Below are positions 56,381-64,000 of a stretch of DNA of 64,000 bases, piece after piece. Every line of letters starts with the position of its first letter. Positions within the stretch are counted from its first letter, which is position 1. Location of the stretch: positions 248,001 through 312,000 of the forward strand of contig JAOSJO010000023.1 of the NCBI GenBank assembly GCA_027494055.1, in the 5' to 3' direction. The position numbers were made by a program, and so were the translations under genes. The DNA is from Anaerolineae bacterium (GTDB taxonomy: Bacteria > Chloroflexota > Anaerolineae > Aggregatilineales > JAFGMM01). The notes beneath the pieces are model-generated. The model saw only the letters and a program-made list of their open reading frames with translations. It was not told where the DNA came from and made no database searches.

Positions 56381-57514
56381 ATGATCAAGCGCACATCGTT
56401 CATGCTCGTGCTGCTCTTGCTGGCCGCCATGCCGCTGACGGCGGTCCAGGGCCAGGATGAGCCGCTCCGCGTCGCCGTCGTCATGCCCAGCACCGCCGAC
56501 GACCTGGCCTGGAGCCAGGCGCTCGTGGACAGCCTTGCCGCCGTGCAGGAGGCGCTCGGTGGCGAGGACGCGCTGGTGGTTGACATCAGCGAGAACCTGT
56601 GGCAGGTGCCCGACGCCATTGAAGCCATTGGCGACTACGCCGCCCAGGGCTACGACATCGTCTTCGCGCACGGCACGCAGTATGGCGGCCCGCTCTTCGA
56701 CCTTGCGCCCGACTACCCCGATGTGTCCTTCGCCTGGGGCACCGCCTCCGACACGGGCGAGGACCAGGGCCTGACCAACATCTTCCCATACGAGGCGCGC
56801 GCTGAGCAGGGCGGCTACATCAACGGCGTCATCGCTGCCCTCCTGACCCAGACGGGCGTCGTCGGGATCGTAGGGCCGGTGCCGGCCGGCGACGCGCTGC
56901 TCTACATCGACGGGTTCCGCGTGGGCGTCATGGAAGCGAACAGTGACATGGGCCTCGAAGTGGAAGTGCCCGTCATCTACACCGGCTCGTTCGGCGACAC
57001 CGCCGGCGCAGCCGAGGCGGCGCGCACGCTCATCGCCGCCGGTGCAGACATCCTCACCGGCTCGGCGCAGCAGGTGCCCGGTGTGATCGAGGCCATCGAG
57101 GAGGCCGGCGGCCTGTACATGGCAACCCAGGTTGACCAGGCGGAGGGCTGGCCTGACACGGTGCTCATCGCCCAGGTGTTCGACTGGAACGACGTCATCC
57201 TGGACATGATCGCGCAGCGTCAGGCCGGCGTCACAGGCGGCATCGCCTACGAGCTGTCGCTCGAAAACGGCGGCATGAAGATGGTGTTGAACGAAGAACT
57301 CGCCGCGACCCTGCCCGTGCCTGAGATGCTGGCGGCGCTCGCCGGCGGGCTGGACATCGATCCCGAAGCCGAGGGCGCGATGGTCGAAATCCTGCAGGCG
57401 CTACTTGAAGCCGGCACCGCCGAGGTCGTTGAGGGCCGCATCGACGTGTTGGAGCGCGTCGAGGAATTGCAGGCGGAGGAGGCCGAAGAGGCCACGCCGA
57501 CGCCCGCGAGCTGA
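56381..57514 (+). CDS. BMP family ABC substrate-binding protein
   Basis: A 377-residue secreted protein. The signal peptide MIKRTSFMLVLLLLAAMPLT ends around AVQGQ; there is no lipobox cysteine, which is unusual for a Gram-positive-type binding protein but acceptable with a stalk or outer layer. The mature part has the two-lobed BMP/PnrA fold with LRVAVVMPSTADDLAWSQAL, DIVFAHGTQYGGPLFDLAPD and TGVVGIVGPVPAGDALLYID. Nucleoside binding is known for the family. A strong AGGAGGAGG precedes ATG 56381. An acidic Thr/Pro tail ends it. Confidence 0.92.
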   Translation: MIKRTSFMLVLLLLAAMPLTAVQGQDEPLRVAVVMPSTADDLAWSQALVDSLAAVQEALGGEDALVVDISENLWQVPDAIEAIGDYAAQGYDIVFAHGTQYGGPLFDLAPDYPDVSFAWGTASDTGEDQGLTNIFPYEARAEQGGYINGVIAALLTQTGVVGIVGPVPAGDALLYIDGFRVGVMEANSDMGLEVEVPVIYTGSFGDTAGAAEAARTLIAAGADILTGSAQQVPGVIEAIEEAGGLYMATQVDQAEGWPDTVLIAQVFDWNDVILDMIAQRQAGVTGGIAYELSLENGGMKMVLNEELAATLPVPEMLAALAGGLDIDPEAEGAMVEILQALLEAGTAEVVEGRIDVLERVEELQAEEAEEATPTPAS

Positions 57515-57532
57515 TCGCGCAGAGCGACCGGG

Positions 57533-57556
57533 AGGGGCGAGCGCAGGCTCGCCCCT
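57533..57556. repeat. Dispersed GGGGCGA hairpin
   Basis: AGGGGCGAGC (57533-57542), loop GCAG and GCTCGCCCCT (57547-57556), in the short space between the binding protein and the ATPase. It resembles 38760-38782. In an operon it could stabilise the upstream mRNA, favouring more binding protein than ATPase. Confidence 0.55.
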
Positions 57557-57571
57557 ACAACCAACCCTACG

Positions 57572-59111
57572 ATGAACGAGAACGCGCACCCCCGGACAGC
57601 GCACGTGCAGATGCGCGCCATCGTCAAGCGCTTCCCCGGCGTGCTCGCCAATGACCACGTTGACTTCGACGTGCGCGCCGGCGAGATCCACGCCCTGCTT
57701 GGCGAGAACGGCGCGGGCAAGTCCACGCTGATGCGCCAGCTCTACGGGCTGTACCAGCCCAACAGCGGCGAAATCCGCATCAACGATCAGACGGTGAGCT
57801 TCGCCTCGCCGTCGGACGCCATCGCGGTCGGTATCGGGATGGTGCACCAGCACTTCATGCTCGTGCCGCCGCTCACCGTCGCGGAGAACGTCGCGCTGGG
57901 CCTGCCGTCGTCGCGCGGGCCGGTGCTCGACCTCGACGTGGTTGCCGCGCGCATCGCCGAACTCGCCCAGGCGTATGGCCTCCAGGTGGACCCGCAGGCC
58001 GAGGTGTGGACGCTGGCGGTCGGCCAGCAGCAGCGCGTCGAGATCATCAAGGCGCTGTACCGGGGAGCGTCGCTCCTCATCCTCGACGAGCCGACGGCGG
58101 TGCTCACCCCGCAGGAGGTGGACGAGTTGTTCGCCACCCTGCGACAAATGGCCGCCAGCGGCAATGCGCTGATCTTCATCTCGCACAAGCTCCATGAGGT
58201 GCTCGCCATCAGCGACCGCATTACCGTCCTGCGCGACGGGCGCGTGGTCGGGTCGGTGCCGACCGCACAGACGACGCGGAACGAGCTGGCCTACATGATG
58301 GTCGGGCGCGAGATCGCCGCACAGCCTTACCGCCCGCCGGCCATCATCGGCGAGCCGCGCCTGAGCCTGCGCGACCTCCGCGCCACGAACGACGCCGGCG
58401 TGCCCGCGCTGCGCGGCATCGACCTGGACGTGCGCGCCGGCGAAATCCTGGGGATCGCCGGCGTGAGCGGCAACGGCCAGCGCGAACTCGCCGAGTGTAT
58501 CGCCGGCCTGCGCGCGTGCACGGGCCAGGTCATCATGGACGGCGTGGACGTCACCGGCGCGTCAACCGGCGCGCGCATCCGCGCCGGGCTGGCCTACATC
58601 CCCGAAGAGCGGATGCGCGACGGCACGATCCGTGACTTCAGCGTCGCCGAGAACGCGATCCTCAGGATCACGCGCAGGGCCCTTCTCGCGCTGGACCTTC
58701 CTCAACTTCCGTCACATCGCCGACCACGCCGAGGCGCTGATCCGCGCCTTCGACGTGAAGACGCCCAACCGCGCCACGCCGGTCAAGAACCTCTCCGGCG
58801 GCAACATCCAGAAGCTCATCCTCGCGCGCGAGCTTTCGCGCACGCCCAGGGTGCTGGTGGCGTCGCAGCCCACGCGCGGCGTGGACATCGGCGCGACCGA
58901 GTACATTCACACCCGCCTCATCGAACAGCGCGCCAAAGGCACGGCGACGATCCTCATCTCCGAAGACCTGGACGAGATACGCGCGCTCTCCGACCGCATT
59001 GCGGTGATCTACGAGGGCGCGATCATGGGCGTGGTGGCGCGCGACGAGGCGACGGTGGAGCAGTTGGGCCTGATGATGGCGGGCGTCAGGGGCGAGGAGG
59101 CGTTGGGTTAG
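57572..59111 (+). CDS. BMP-type ABC transporter ATP-binding protein (two ABC domains), one frameshift
   Basis: The first ABC domain has Walker [19 protein letters not shown], signature-like [18 protein letters not shown], Walker [19 protein letters not shown] and FISHKLHEV. The second domain has [19 protein letters not shown] and [19 protein letters not shown], with [15 protein letters not shown]. The frame shifts near 58680. Joined length of about 513 residues fits RbsA/YufO-like proteins. It completes the operon permease-permease-binding protein-ATPase. Its stop codon overlaps that of the convergent NACHT gene. Confidence 0.88.
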
Positions 59112-61159
59112 GCGCGCTTACGTGGTATACCATCCTCCGTGTAGCCAAGAAAATGCAGTGTTTTGGCAGCCCACTTGGCCGCATTTCGATCTGAGTTCCT
59201 ACAGATAGCAGCAAGGAAATCCACAAAGGTTGTGCGCGCCTCGCTATCCAGTGTTGCTCCAATCTTTGCAAGAGCATAGGCTGCTTGTCTGGCGACTTTT
59301 TCATCAATATCACCGAGCGCGACGATCAGCGGTTCCGTTGCACGTGGGTCGCCAATCTCCCCCTAAAGCCCATATCGCTGACTCACGAACAACCCAGGAT
59401 GGGTCATCCAGAACAGCAATCAAGGGTATCACGGCGCTTGTGCTTTGGATGGCTCCCCAGCGCATTGGCACTCCTTCTGCGAATGTCCTCATTTGGGCTA
59501 CCGAGCATGCTGACAAGTTGGTCCACGGCCCCTACCCCTATGTCAGGTATCTCGCCAATCGCAGCAACAACAGCTTCTTGCACAAACTCTTCTGGGTCTT
59601 CAATAGCTGCAACAAGCGATTGAACTATACGAGCACGAAGCTGAGTATCCTCCAATTGCGCTCCTATTTCACCCAACGCCCAAGCAGCCCCTCGCCGTAC
59701 CTCGTAATTAGGATCGCCTAGCAGAGTCGCGATTAGAGGCTCTACCGCGCGAACATCCCATATCTCATCCAGAGTATAGGCAGCTCCATGGCGAATCTCC
59801 CAGCGTCGGCTTTCTAAAGCAGCAATACAAGTATCTACCACTTGTTGGCATTCTTGTTCGCCTATGCTGGCGAACATGCAGAGTGCATCTTTCCACTCTG
59901 ACCAATCTTCGAGCAAATGTGCAAAGTCGTCCTCGTTTCGAAACACGAGGGCGGCGAAATACTCTTGCACCAACTGGTGCATAAAACGGACTGGCTCACT
60001 CATTTCGACCAGACTGGCATCGTGCGCCAAGGACAGCAGTACTCTACCACGTGACCCAACAGCCAGGTTCACTTTGTCTGCAGCCCATTCAACACCAACG
60101 CTGGTACCCCGCTTCTCATCAATCATGGCGTAGGCCAACATGCCCAGGCCGTGTTCAAGCTCCTGGCGGGTGAATCCGCGCGTGTTGTTCCGCCGTGTTT
60201 CCCGGTCCCATAGCACGTCCACGAAGCTGCGGAACAGAACACCAAGCTGATACGGCAAGGCCTGTTGTTTGCAGTAGATCACCACGAGAATCGAAAGCAA
60301 GTAGGGGTTACGCGCCAAATGAAGCAAGGCGCGTTCTCTTGGTAATCCGTACCCATGTTGCAGCTCATCCCAAAGTGTTCTGGCTGATGAATCGTCGTGG
60401 AGGTAGCCGGCCAAAAAACGCTGGATCTGGTCATCGTTCATCGGCTGGACGATCAGGCGAGGCAAATCCAGTTCCAGTGCATCACGATAGTCGGCCTTTC
60501 GGCACGTGGCGATCACCTGCGCGCGGTCGTACTCGCGCAGAAATGCATGGATCGAGTCCAAGCGCGCCTCACGGTCAGCGGCGGCCATCTCGTTCAGGCC
60601 GTCCAGCAGCAGGAGCAAGCCGTTGCCCTGCCATTCCTCGACCGGCGCGTGACGCTTGATGTAGCCCCATAAGTTGGTTAGGCCCTCCGGCCACGCGCCC
60701 AATTGCAGGTACACCGGCACGGCAGCACGCGCATCCCTCACACGCATTTCGGCCTGATCCACCAGCAACCGATACAAGGTCGTAGTCTTGCCCGCGCCCG
60801 GCTCGCCCAGCAGCAAGATCTGTGGACGTTCCCTCAGCGCCGCCACGACCGACTCGACTTGCCGGCCAGCTTCCGTGTCATCGTCGAGCGCCAGACGCAG
60901 GCTCGGCTCGATGATCGGAAAGTCAAAGTCGTCGCGCCGCTGCCAAGAAGCTCTCCGCGCCCAGGTCCACATATCGGCGGCGCAGGTCGAGCAGTCGCGG
61001 GTCTTCGGCGATGCCGCGCAGGTACTCGGTCAGGGCCGGCGTGGTTTGGACAATGCTCTCGACATAGACGGTTTTGTCGCCAAGAACCTTGTCGCCGTCT
61101 ACTTTGTCGCCGGCAACCCAGTCGCCGTTGACGTTGGGTTCCTCGTTCATGCCGTCCAT
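59108..61159 (-). CDS. NACHT NTPase with HEAT repeats, two frameshifts
   Basis: About 683 residues. The N-terminus has GD-K repeats (GDWVAGDKVDGDKVLGDKTV) and a helical part (LTEYLRGIAEDPRLLDLRRR). A shift near 60945 leads to the NACHT domain: Walker A ILLLGEPGAGKTTTLYRLL, Walker B LLLLLDGLNEMAAADRE, and FLAGYLHDDSS with later winged-helix part. HEAT repeats follow (VEPLIATLLGDPNYEVRRGA, VSMLGSPNEDIRRRSANALG), and after a shift near 59360 they end AAKWAAKTLHFLGYTEDGIP. STAND ATPases with such repeats act in antiphage defence or signalling. The sensing part is probably the HEAT superhelix; the N-terminal effector is unusual. Confidence 0.85.
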
Positions 61160-61443
61160 TATTGTGTCTCTACGCGCTACGCGCAACATGAGGAAACGCG
61201 ATGAGCGAACCGCGCGCGGGTGCCTTTGCTGAGGTATTCAAGCCTCCCCATCCGAGCGCGTGCAACCAGGTGATCGAGACGGTTTCGCCTGTCATTCGTG
61301 TTATTCGCGGTATCCGTGGCTAACGCCCTTCCTGTCCAGGCAACCTGAATCGCCACTATCGCGGCATTCAACCATGTACCCACGCCACTTGCGCGCGGCG
61401 GCAACGTGACTAGAATGAGACGTAGCGCGTAAGGAGGTTCCCT

Positions 61444-61875
61444 ATGGGCGGTTTCGAAGAAGTCATCCTTCCCAGGCTGTGGCCCGATCACCTGGGCGTG
61501 CTCATGATGGTCCTCGCCGTCTGGCGCTTCATCATCATCGGCTTTGCCCTGATCGTGCTCTTCATCCAGCCGGAAGGCTCGACGCTGATCGTGATCCTCC
61601 TCGGCGTGTCGGGCATCTGCATGATTATGGACAGCATCTGGGTCTTTGCGCCCAACCAGAACGGCATCGGCGCGGTCGATTGGTGCCTGCACAACCAGAA
61701 TCTGGGCGCCCTGCTGGTGCGCATTATCTCCTTCGCGCTGCCGCTCTTTGTGGCCGGCGCGACAAAGAACCGGCAGGCGCGCGGCTGGGCGTTGCTGTTG
61801 GCGGGGCTGGCGATGGTCTACTTCTTCACCACGTGGTTTGTCTTCCAGCGCAGTGATTTCTGCATCGTCGGGTAA
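61444..61875 (+). CDS. Four-helix membrane protein
   Basis: A 143-residue protein beginning MGGFEEVILPRLWPDHLGVL. Four hydrophobic segments at about residues 20-42, 45-68, 88-106 and 113-132 are separated by short loops; the loop NQNGIGAVDWCLHNQNLG is polar. AAGGAGG lies 7 bases before ATG 61444. The family is not recognised. It is divergent from the NACHT gene and convergent with the aminotransferase. Confidence 0.7.
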   Translation: MGGFEEVILPRLWPDHLGVLMMVLAVWRFIIIGFALIVLFIQPEGSTLIVILLGVSGICMIMDSIWVFAPNQNGIGAVDWCLHNQNLGALLVRIISFALPLFVAGATKNRQARGWALLLAGLAMVYFFTTWFVFQRSDFCIVG

Positions 61876-61917
61876 GCGCCCAACCGCGCGCGTCGGGGTT
61901 GCAGTCGTCGGAGAGGG

Positions 61918-62870
61918 TTATGCCTTCTCCGATACTTTTTCGTACACGGGCGTCAGCCACGCCTCGTAGCCCGGCAGCATCCCCGCACCAGCTTGAAGTA
62001 CAGGTCGCGCAGCGTCTTCACCACCGGGCCGATCACCCCCGTGCCCACAGGCCGGTGGTCAACGCGCGAGATGGCGCAAACCTGCACGCCGGTGCCACAC
62101 AGGAACGCCTCCTCGGCCAGGTAAAGCTCGGTCTTGTCCACCTCCCGCTCCTGCACCTCCATGTCCATCTCATCGCGTAGGAGCTGAATGATCGTCTTGC
62201 GCGTGATGCCTTCGAGGATGTTGGACGTGATCGGCGGGGTGATGGCGACGCCGTCGCGCACGATGAACAGGTTCGCGGCGCTGCCCTCTGAGACGTGGCC
62301 GTCTTCATTGAGCACGAGCGCGTCGTCAAAGCCGTTGAGCATGGCCTCGGTTTTGATGAACGCCGAGTTGGCGTAAGCGCCGACGATCTTTCCGCGCGCC
62401 GGAATGGTATTGTCGTCGATGCGCCGCCACGACGAGAACCCCACGTGCGCCCCCTCCTCTTGCTCGATGTAGCGTCCGAAGGGGATCGTGAACATGGTGA
62501 TCTGCTCGGACAGGTCATGCAGCCGGACGCCGATCAATGGATCCGACTTGTAGACAAGGGGGCGGACGTACATATCCTCATGGCGGTTCTCCGCGCGCAA
62601 CAGATCGACCAGGATGCGGGTCAGGTCTTCAGGCGTGTACGGCAGGGACATGAGCAGCATCTTGGCAGAGCCGAGCAGCCGCTTGAAGTGATCCAGCGGG
62701 CGGAAGATGTGGAGTTGCCGGTCATCGTCATTCCAATAGGCGCGCACCCCGCCGAACGCACCCGTCCCATAGTTGAACGTATGCGTCATCACGCTGACCT
62801 TCGCCTCAGAAAAAGGGACAATCTCGCCTTCGAAAAAGGCGTACTTCGGGAGCGTGGGGAGCGTGGTCAC
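61918..62870 (-). CDS. ilvE: Branched-chain amino acid aminotransferase, one frameshift
   Basis: A fold-type IV PLP enzyme of about 317 residues. It begins around GTG 62870 (TTLPTLPKYAFFEGEIVPFS) and has VSVMTHTFNYGTGAFGGVRA, DMYVRPLVYKSDPLIGVRLH, the PLP lysine in ARGKIVGAYANSAFIK, and DGHVSEGSAANLFIVRDG. Close to the end the frame shifts at about 61978, and the C-terminus becomes MLPGYEAWLTPVYEKVSEKA with stop at 61918. It catalyses the last step of Val, Leu and Ile synthesis, with glutamate as donor. The start codon is uncertain. Confidence 0.9.
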
Positions 62871-63361
62871 TTGGCCCCAAAATCCATCACCAAACGGATG
62901 TGAACATATGGGGTTGGGGCTGTCCTGACACAAAAGACCACGTGCGCACGGATATGCAGACTTCGGGGACGGATGGGATGTAAAATGAACGTGTCGTTAT
63001 GGTGGGACTGTCTGGTCTGTTGTTGTCGCGGTTGTCGCCCGATTGCATCTTATTTGGGCGGAACGCATGGCGAAACACGCGCCAACGCCGATGTAACCAA
63101 GTGGGTGCAGAGGCAGACGGGACGGGACGTTTCACGTCACGGTGCCATCACCGGCTGGGACGATTACGCCGACGGCTGATGGTCGCCAGCCTGCCGGGCC
63201 AGTGCTCTACCCCACGAGAACGAGCAGCCCTTGACGCACACGAAAAGAACTCACCGCCCGCACTTGGGACCTTCGCAGGCGGTAAGGGCGCGCGTCCAAA
63301 CAAAGAGCGCCGCGCATCCTTGCGGACGGCGGCGCGGCGTTTCCAGCAGGGCGGTCGGCGC
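62871..63361. other. Intergenic region without recognisable gene
   Basis: About 490 bases. A short plus-strand frame from 62973 is rich in Cys and Trp but has no ribosome site or family resemblance, so I do not call it. CGCCGCGC (63309-63316) and GCGCGGCG (63330-63337) form a hairpin close to the end of the oxidase-like gene and may act as its terminator. Confidence 0.5.
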
Positions 63362-64000
63362 TTATAACCCCACGAGCAGCCCCAGCAGAATCAGCGCCAC
63401 GAACGGCGCCGGGATCAACATCACGTAGCGGAACAGGCGGCTGTCGCTCTTCAGGTGCATGTAATAGGCAACGACGAGCAGCACCTTAATGGCAGAGAGA
63501 ACCACCAACACCAGCGACGTGAGCGGAAACTCCGAGGCGGCGAGGGACACCTCAATCAGGGTGAGGATCGCCAGCCAGGCGAACACCGCCAGGTACCTGG
63601 GCTGCGAGCCAAGCCACCAGGCCATGCGCTCCAGCACGAGCGCCGACTGGCCCGCGAACACGCCGAGATACACATGCTCGGTCGTCTCCTCCGCGCCAAT
63701 GCCCATCAGCGCCGGCAGGCTCAGGCCGTGGCGCGGCACGCCAATCTGGACGACAAGAAAGCCCGTCGCAAAGAACGCCACCCAGAAGCCCGCCCCGGCC
63801 ATGTAGGTGATGGTGTTCGCGCTGCTGTTCTCCACGAAAAACGTCAGGAAATAGGCCGCGCCAATCAGCCCACTCACGAGCACCGCATACGCGCCGAGCC
63901 GGCTCAGGCGCGGCGCGACAAGCGCCACCGCCGAGATAGCCACCGCCAGCACGGCGGCAACCGGCACGAGCGCCAGGTCGGATATCCGCCCGGCGACCTG
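63362..64000 (-). CDS. Partial membrane protein with cytochrome oxidase subunit IV-like C-terminus
   Basis: The frame is open from the window edge to TAA 63364-63362, at least 212 residues. It has about six hydrophobic segments. The C-terminal 95 residues, from PRYLAVFAWLAILTLIEVSL through LSAIKVLLVVAYYMHLKSDS to the last helix, match the prokaryotic cytochrome c oxidase subunit IV family (three helices with YYMHLK). The N-terminal helices differ from that small subunit, so this is either a fusion or a two-domain membrane subunit. The true start may lie beyond the edge. Confidence 0.72.
   Translation of the reverse strand, partial: QVAGRISDLALVPVAAVLAVAISAVALVAPRLSRLGAYAVLVSGLIGAAYFLTFFVENSSANTITYMAGAGFWVAFFATGFLVVQIGVPRHGLSLPALMGIGAEETTEHVYLGVFAGQSALVLERMAWWLGSQPRYLAVFAWLAILTLIEVSLAASEFPLTSLVLVVLSAIKVLLVVAYYMHLKSDSRLFRYVMLIPAPFVALILLGLLVGL

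Noticed and set aside
62973..63179. A 68-codon Cys/Trp-rich frame
   Set aside because: No Shine-Dalgarno, no homology that I recognise, and it overlaps other equally open frames.

Overview
The window looks like a chromosome segment of a Chloroflexota bacterium (Anaerolineae-like). It is GC-rich. The gene set is typical of that phylum: paired GAF-cyclase genes, a Ser/Thr kinase with a C-terminal propeller, PP2C and J-domain/vWA/FHA proteins, DUF6391, a sortase with a Thr/Pro linker, BMP-type nucleoside ABC genes and GT39-like membrane glycosyltransferases. This assignment is inferred from gene content; no rRNA or tRNA gene was seen. Many genes are split by single-base indels. Where an internal duplicate allows comparison (13027-13939 against 14769-15682) the indel lies in a homopolymer, so most of these frameshifts are probably sequence errors. 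Split genes are annotated as one locus with the break stated.

Layout. 1-5.3 kb: edge membrane protein, aldo/keto reductase, a stand-alone structured RNA with a 9-codon ORF, PIG-L deacetylase, and a tagatose-bisphosphate-aldolase-like gene with a PfkB kinase. 5.4-12.4 kb: a C-GCAxxG-C-C redox protein with UGA at its motif cysteine (candidate selenoprotein), MhqO/MhqD-like pair, class I aldolase, Gfo/Idh/MocA oxidoreductase and an ABC ATPase. 12.4-15.9 kb: two overlapping class III cyclase genes whose catalytic residues are complementary. 16.1-20.4 kb: molybdenum hydroxylase genes interrupted by a GxxExxY cassette. 20.5-23.8 kb: a less GC-rich patch with SnoaL-like protein, a decayed IS630-type element and a flavin monooxygenase. 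23.9-32.8 kb: a MurF-Alr fusion lacking key catalytic residues in both halves, PRTase, ABC-2-like membrane protein, FemAB-like transferase, small GTPase, adhesin-like beta protein, esterase and HEAT protein. 33-38.5 kb: dnaK and hsp20 separated by an AT-rich DUF262-HNH defence gene that a second IS630 copy has disrupted. 38.9-42.6 kb: two GT39-like genes. 42.7-49.8 kb: L25, then a regulatory operon (STPK with propeller, PP2C, J/vWA/Zn-ribbon/FHA, small protein, OmpR regulator). 49.9-53.8 kb: methyltransferase, holA, DUF6391, sortase. 54.1-59.1 kb: complete BMP-type ABC importer. 59.1-64 kb: NACHT-HEAT defence-like ATPase, small membrane protein, branched-chain aminotransferase and a membrane protein ending like cytochrome oxidase subunit IV.

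The strongest leads are the split-active-site cyclase pair, the double pseudo-enzyme MurF-Alr fusion, the candidate selenoprotein, the mini-ORF RNA with a near full-length Shine-Dalgarno and competing hairpins, the GxxExxY gene flanked by inverted TTCGTG-type repeats, and two defence-type loci (DUF262-HNH and NACHT-HEAT).
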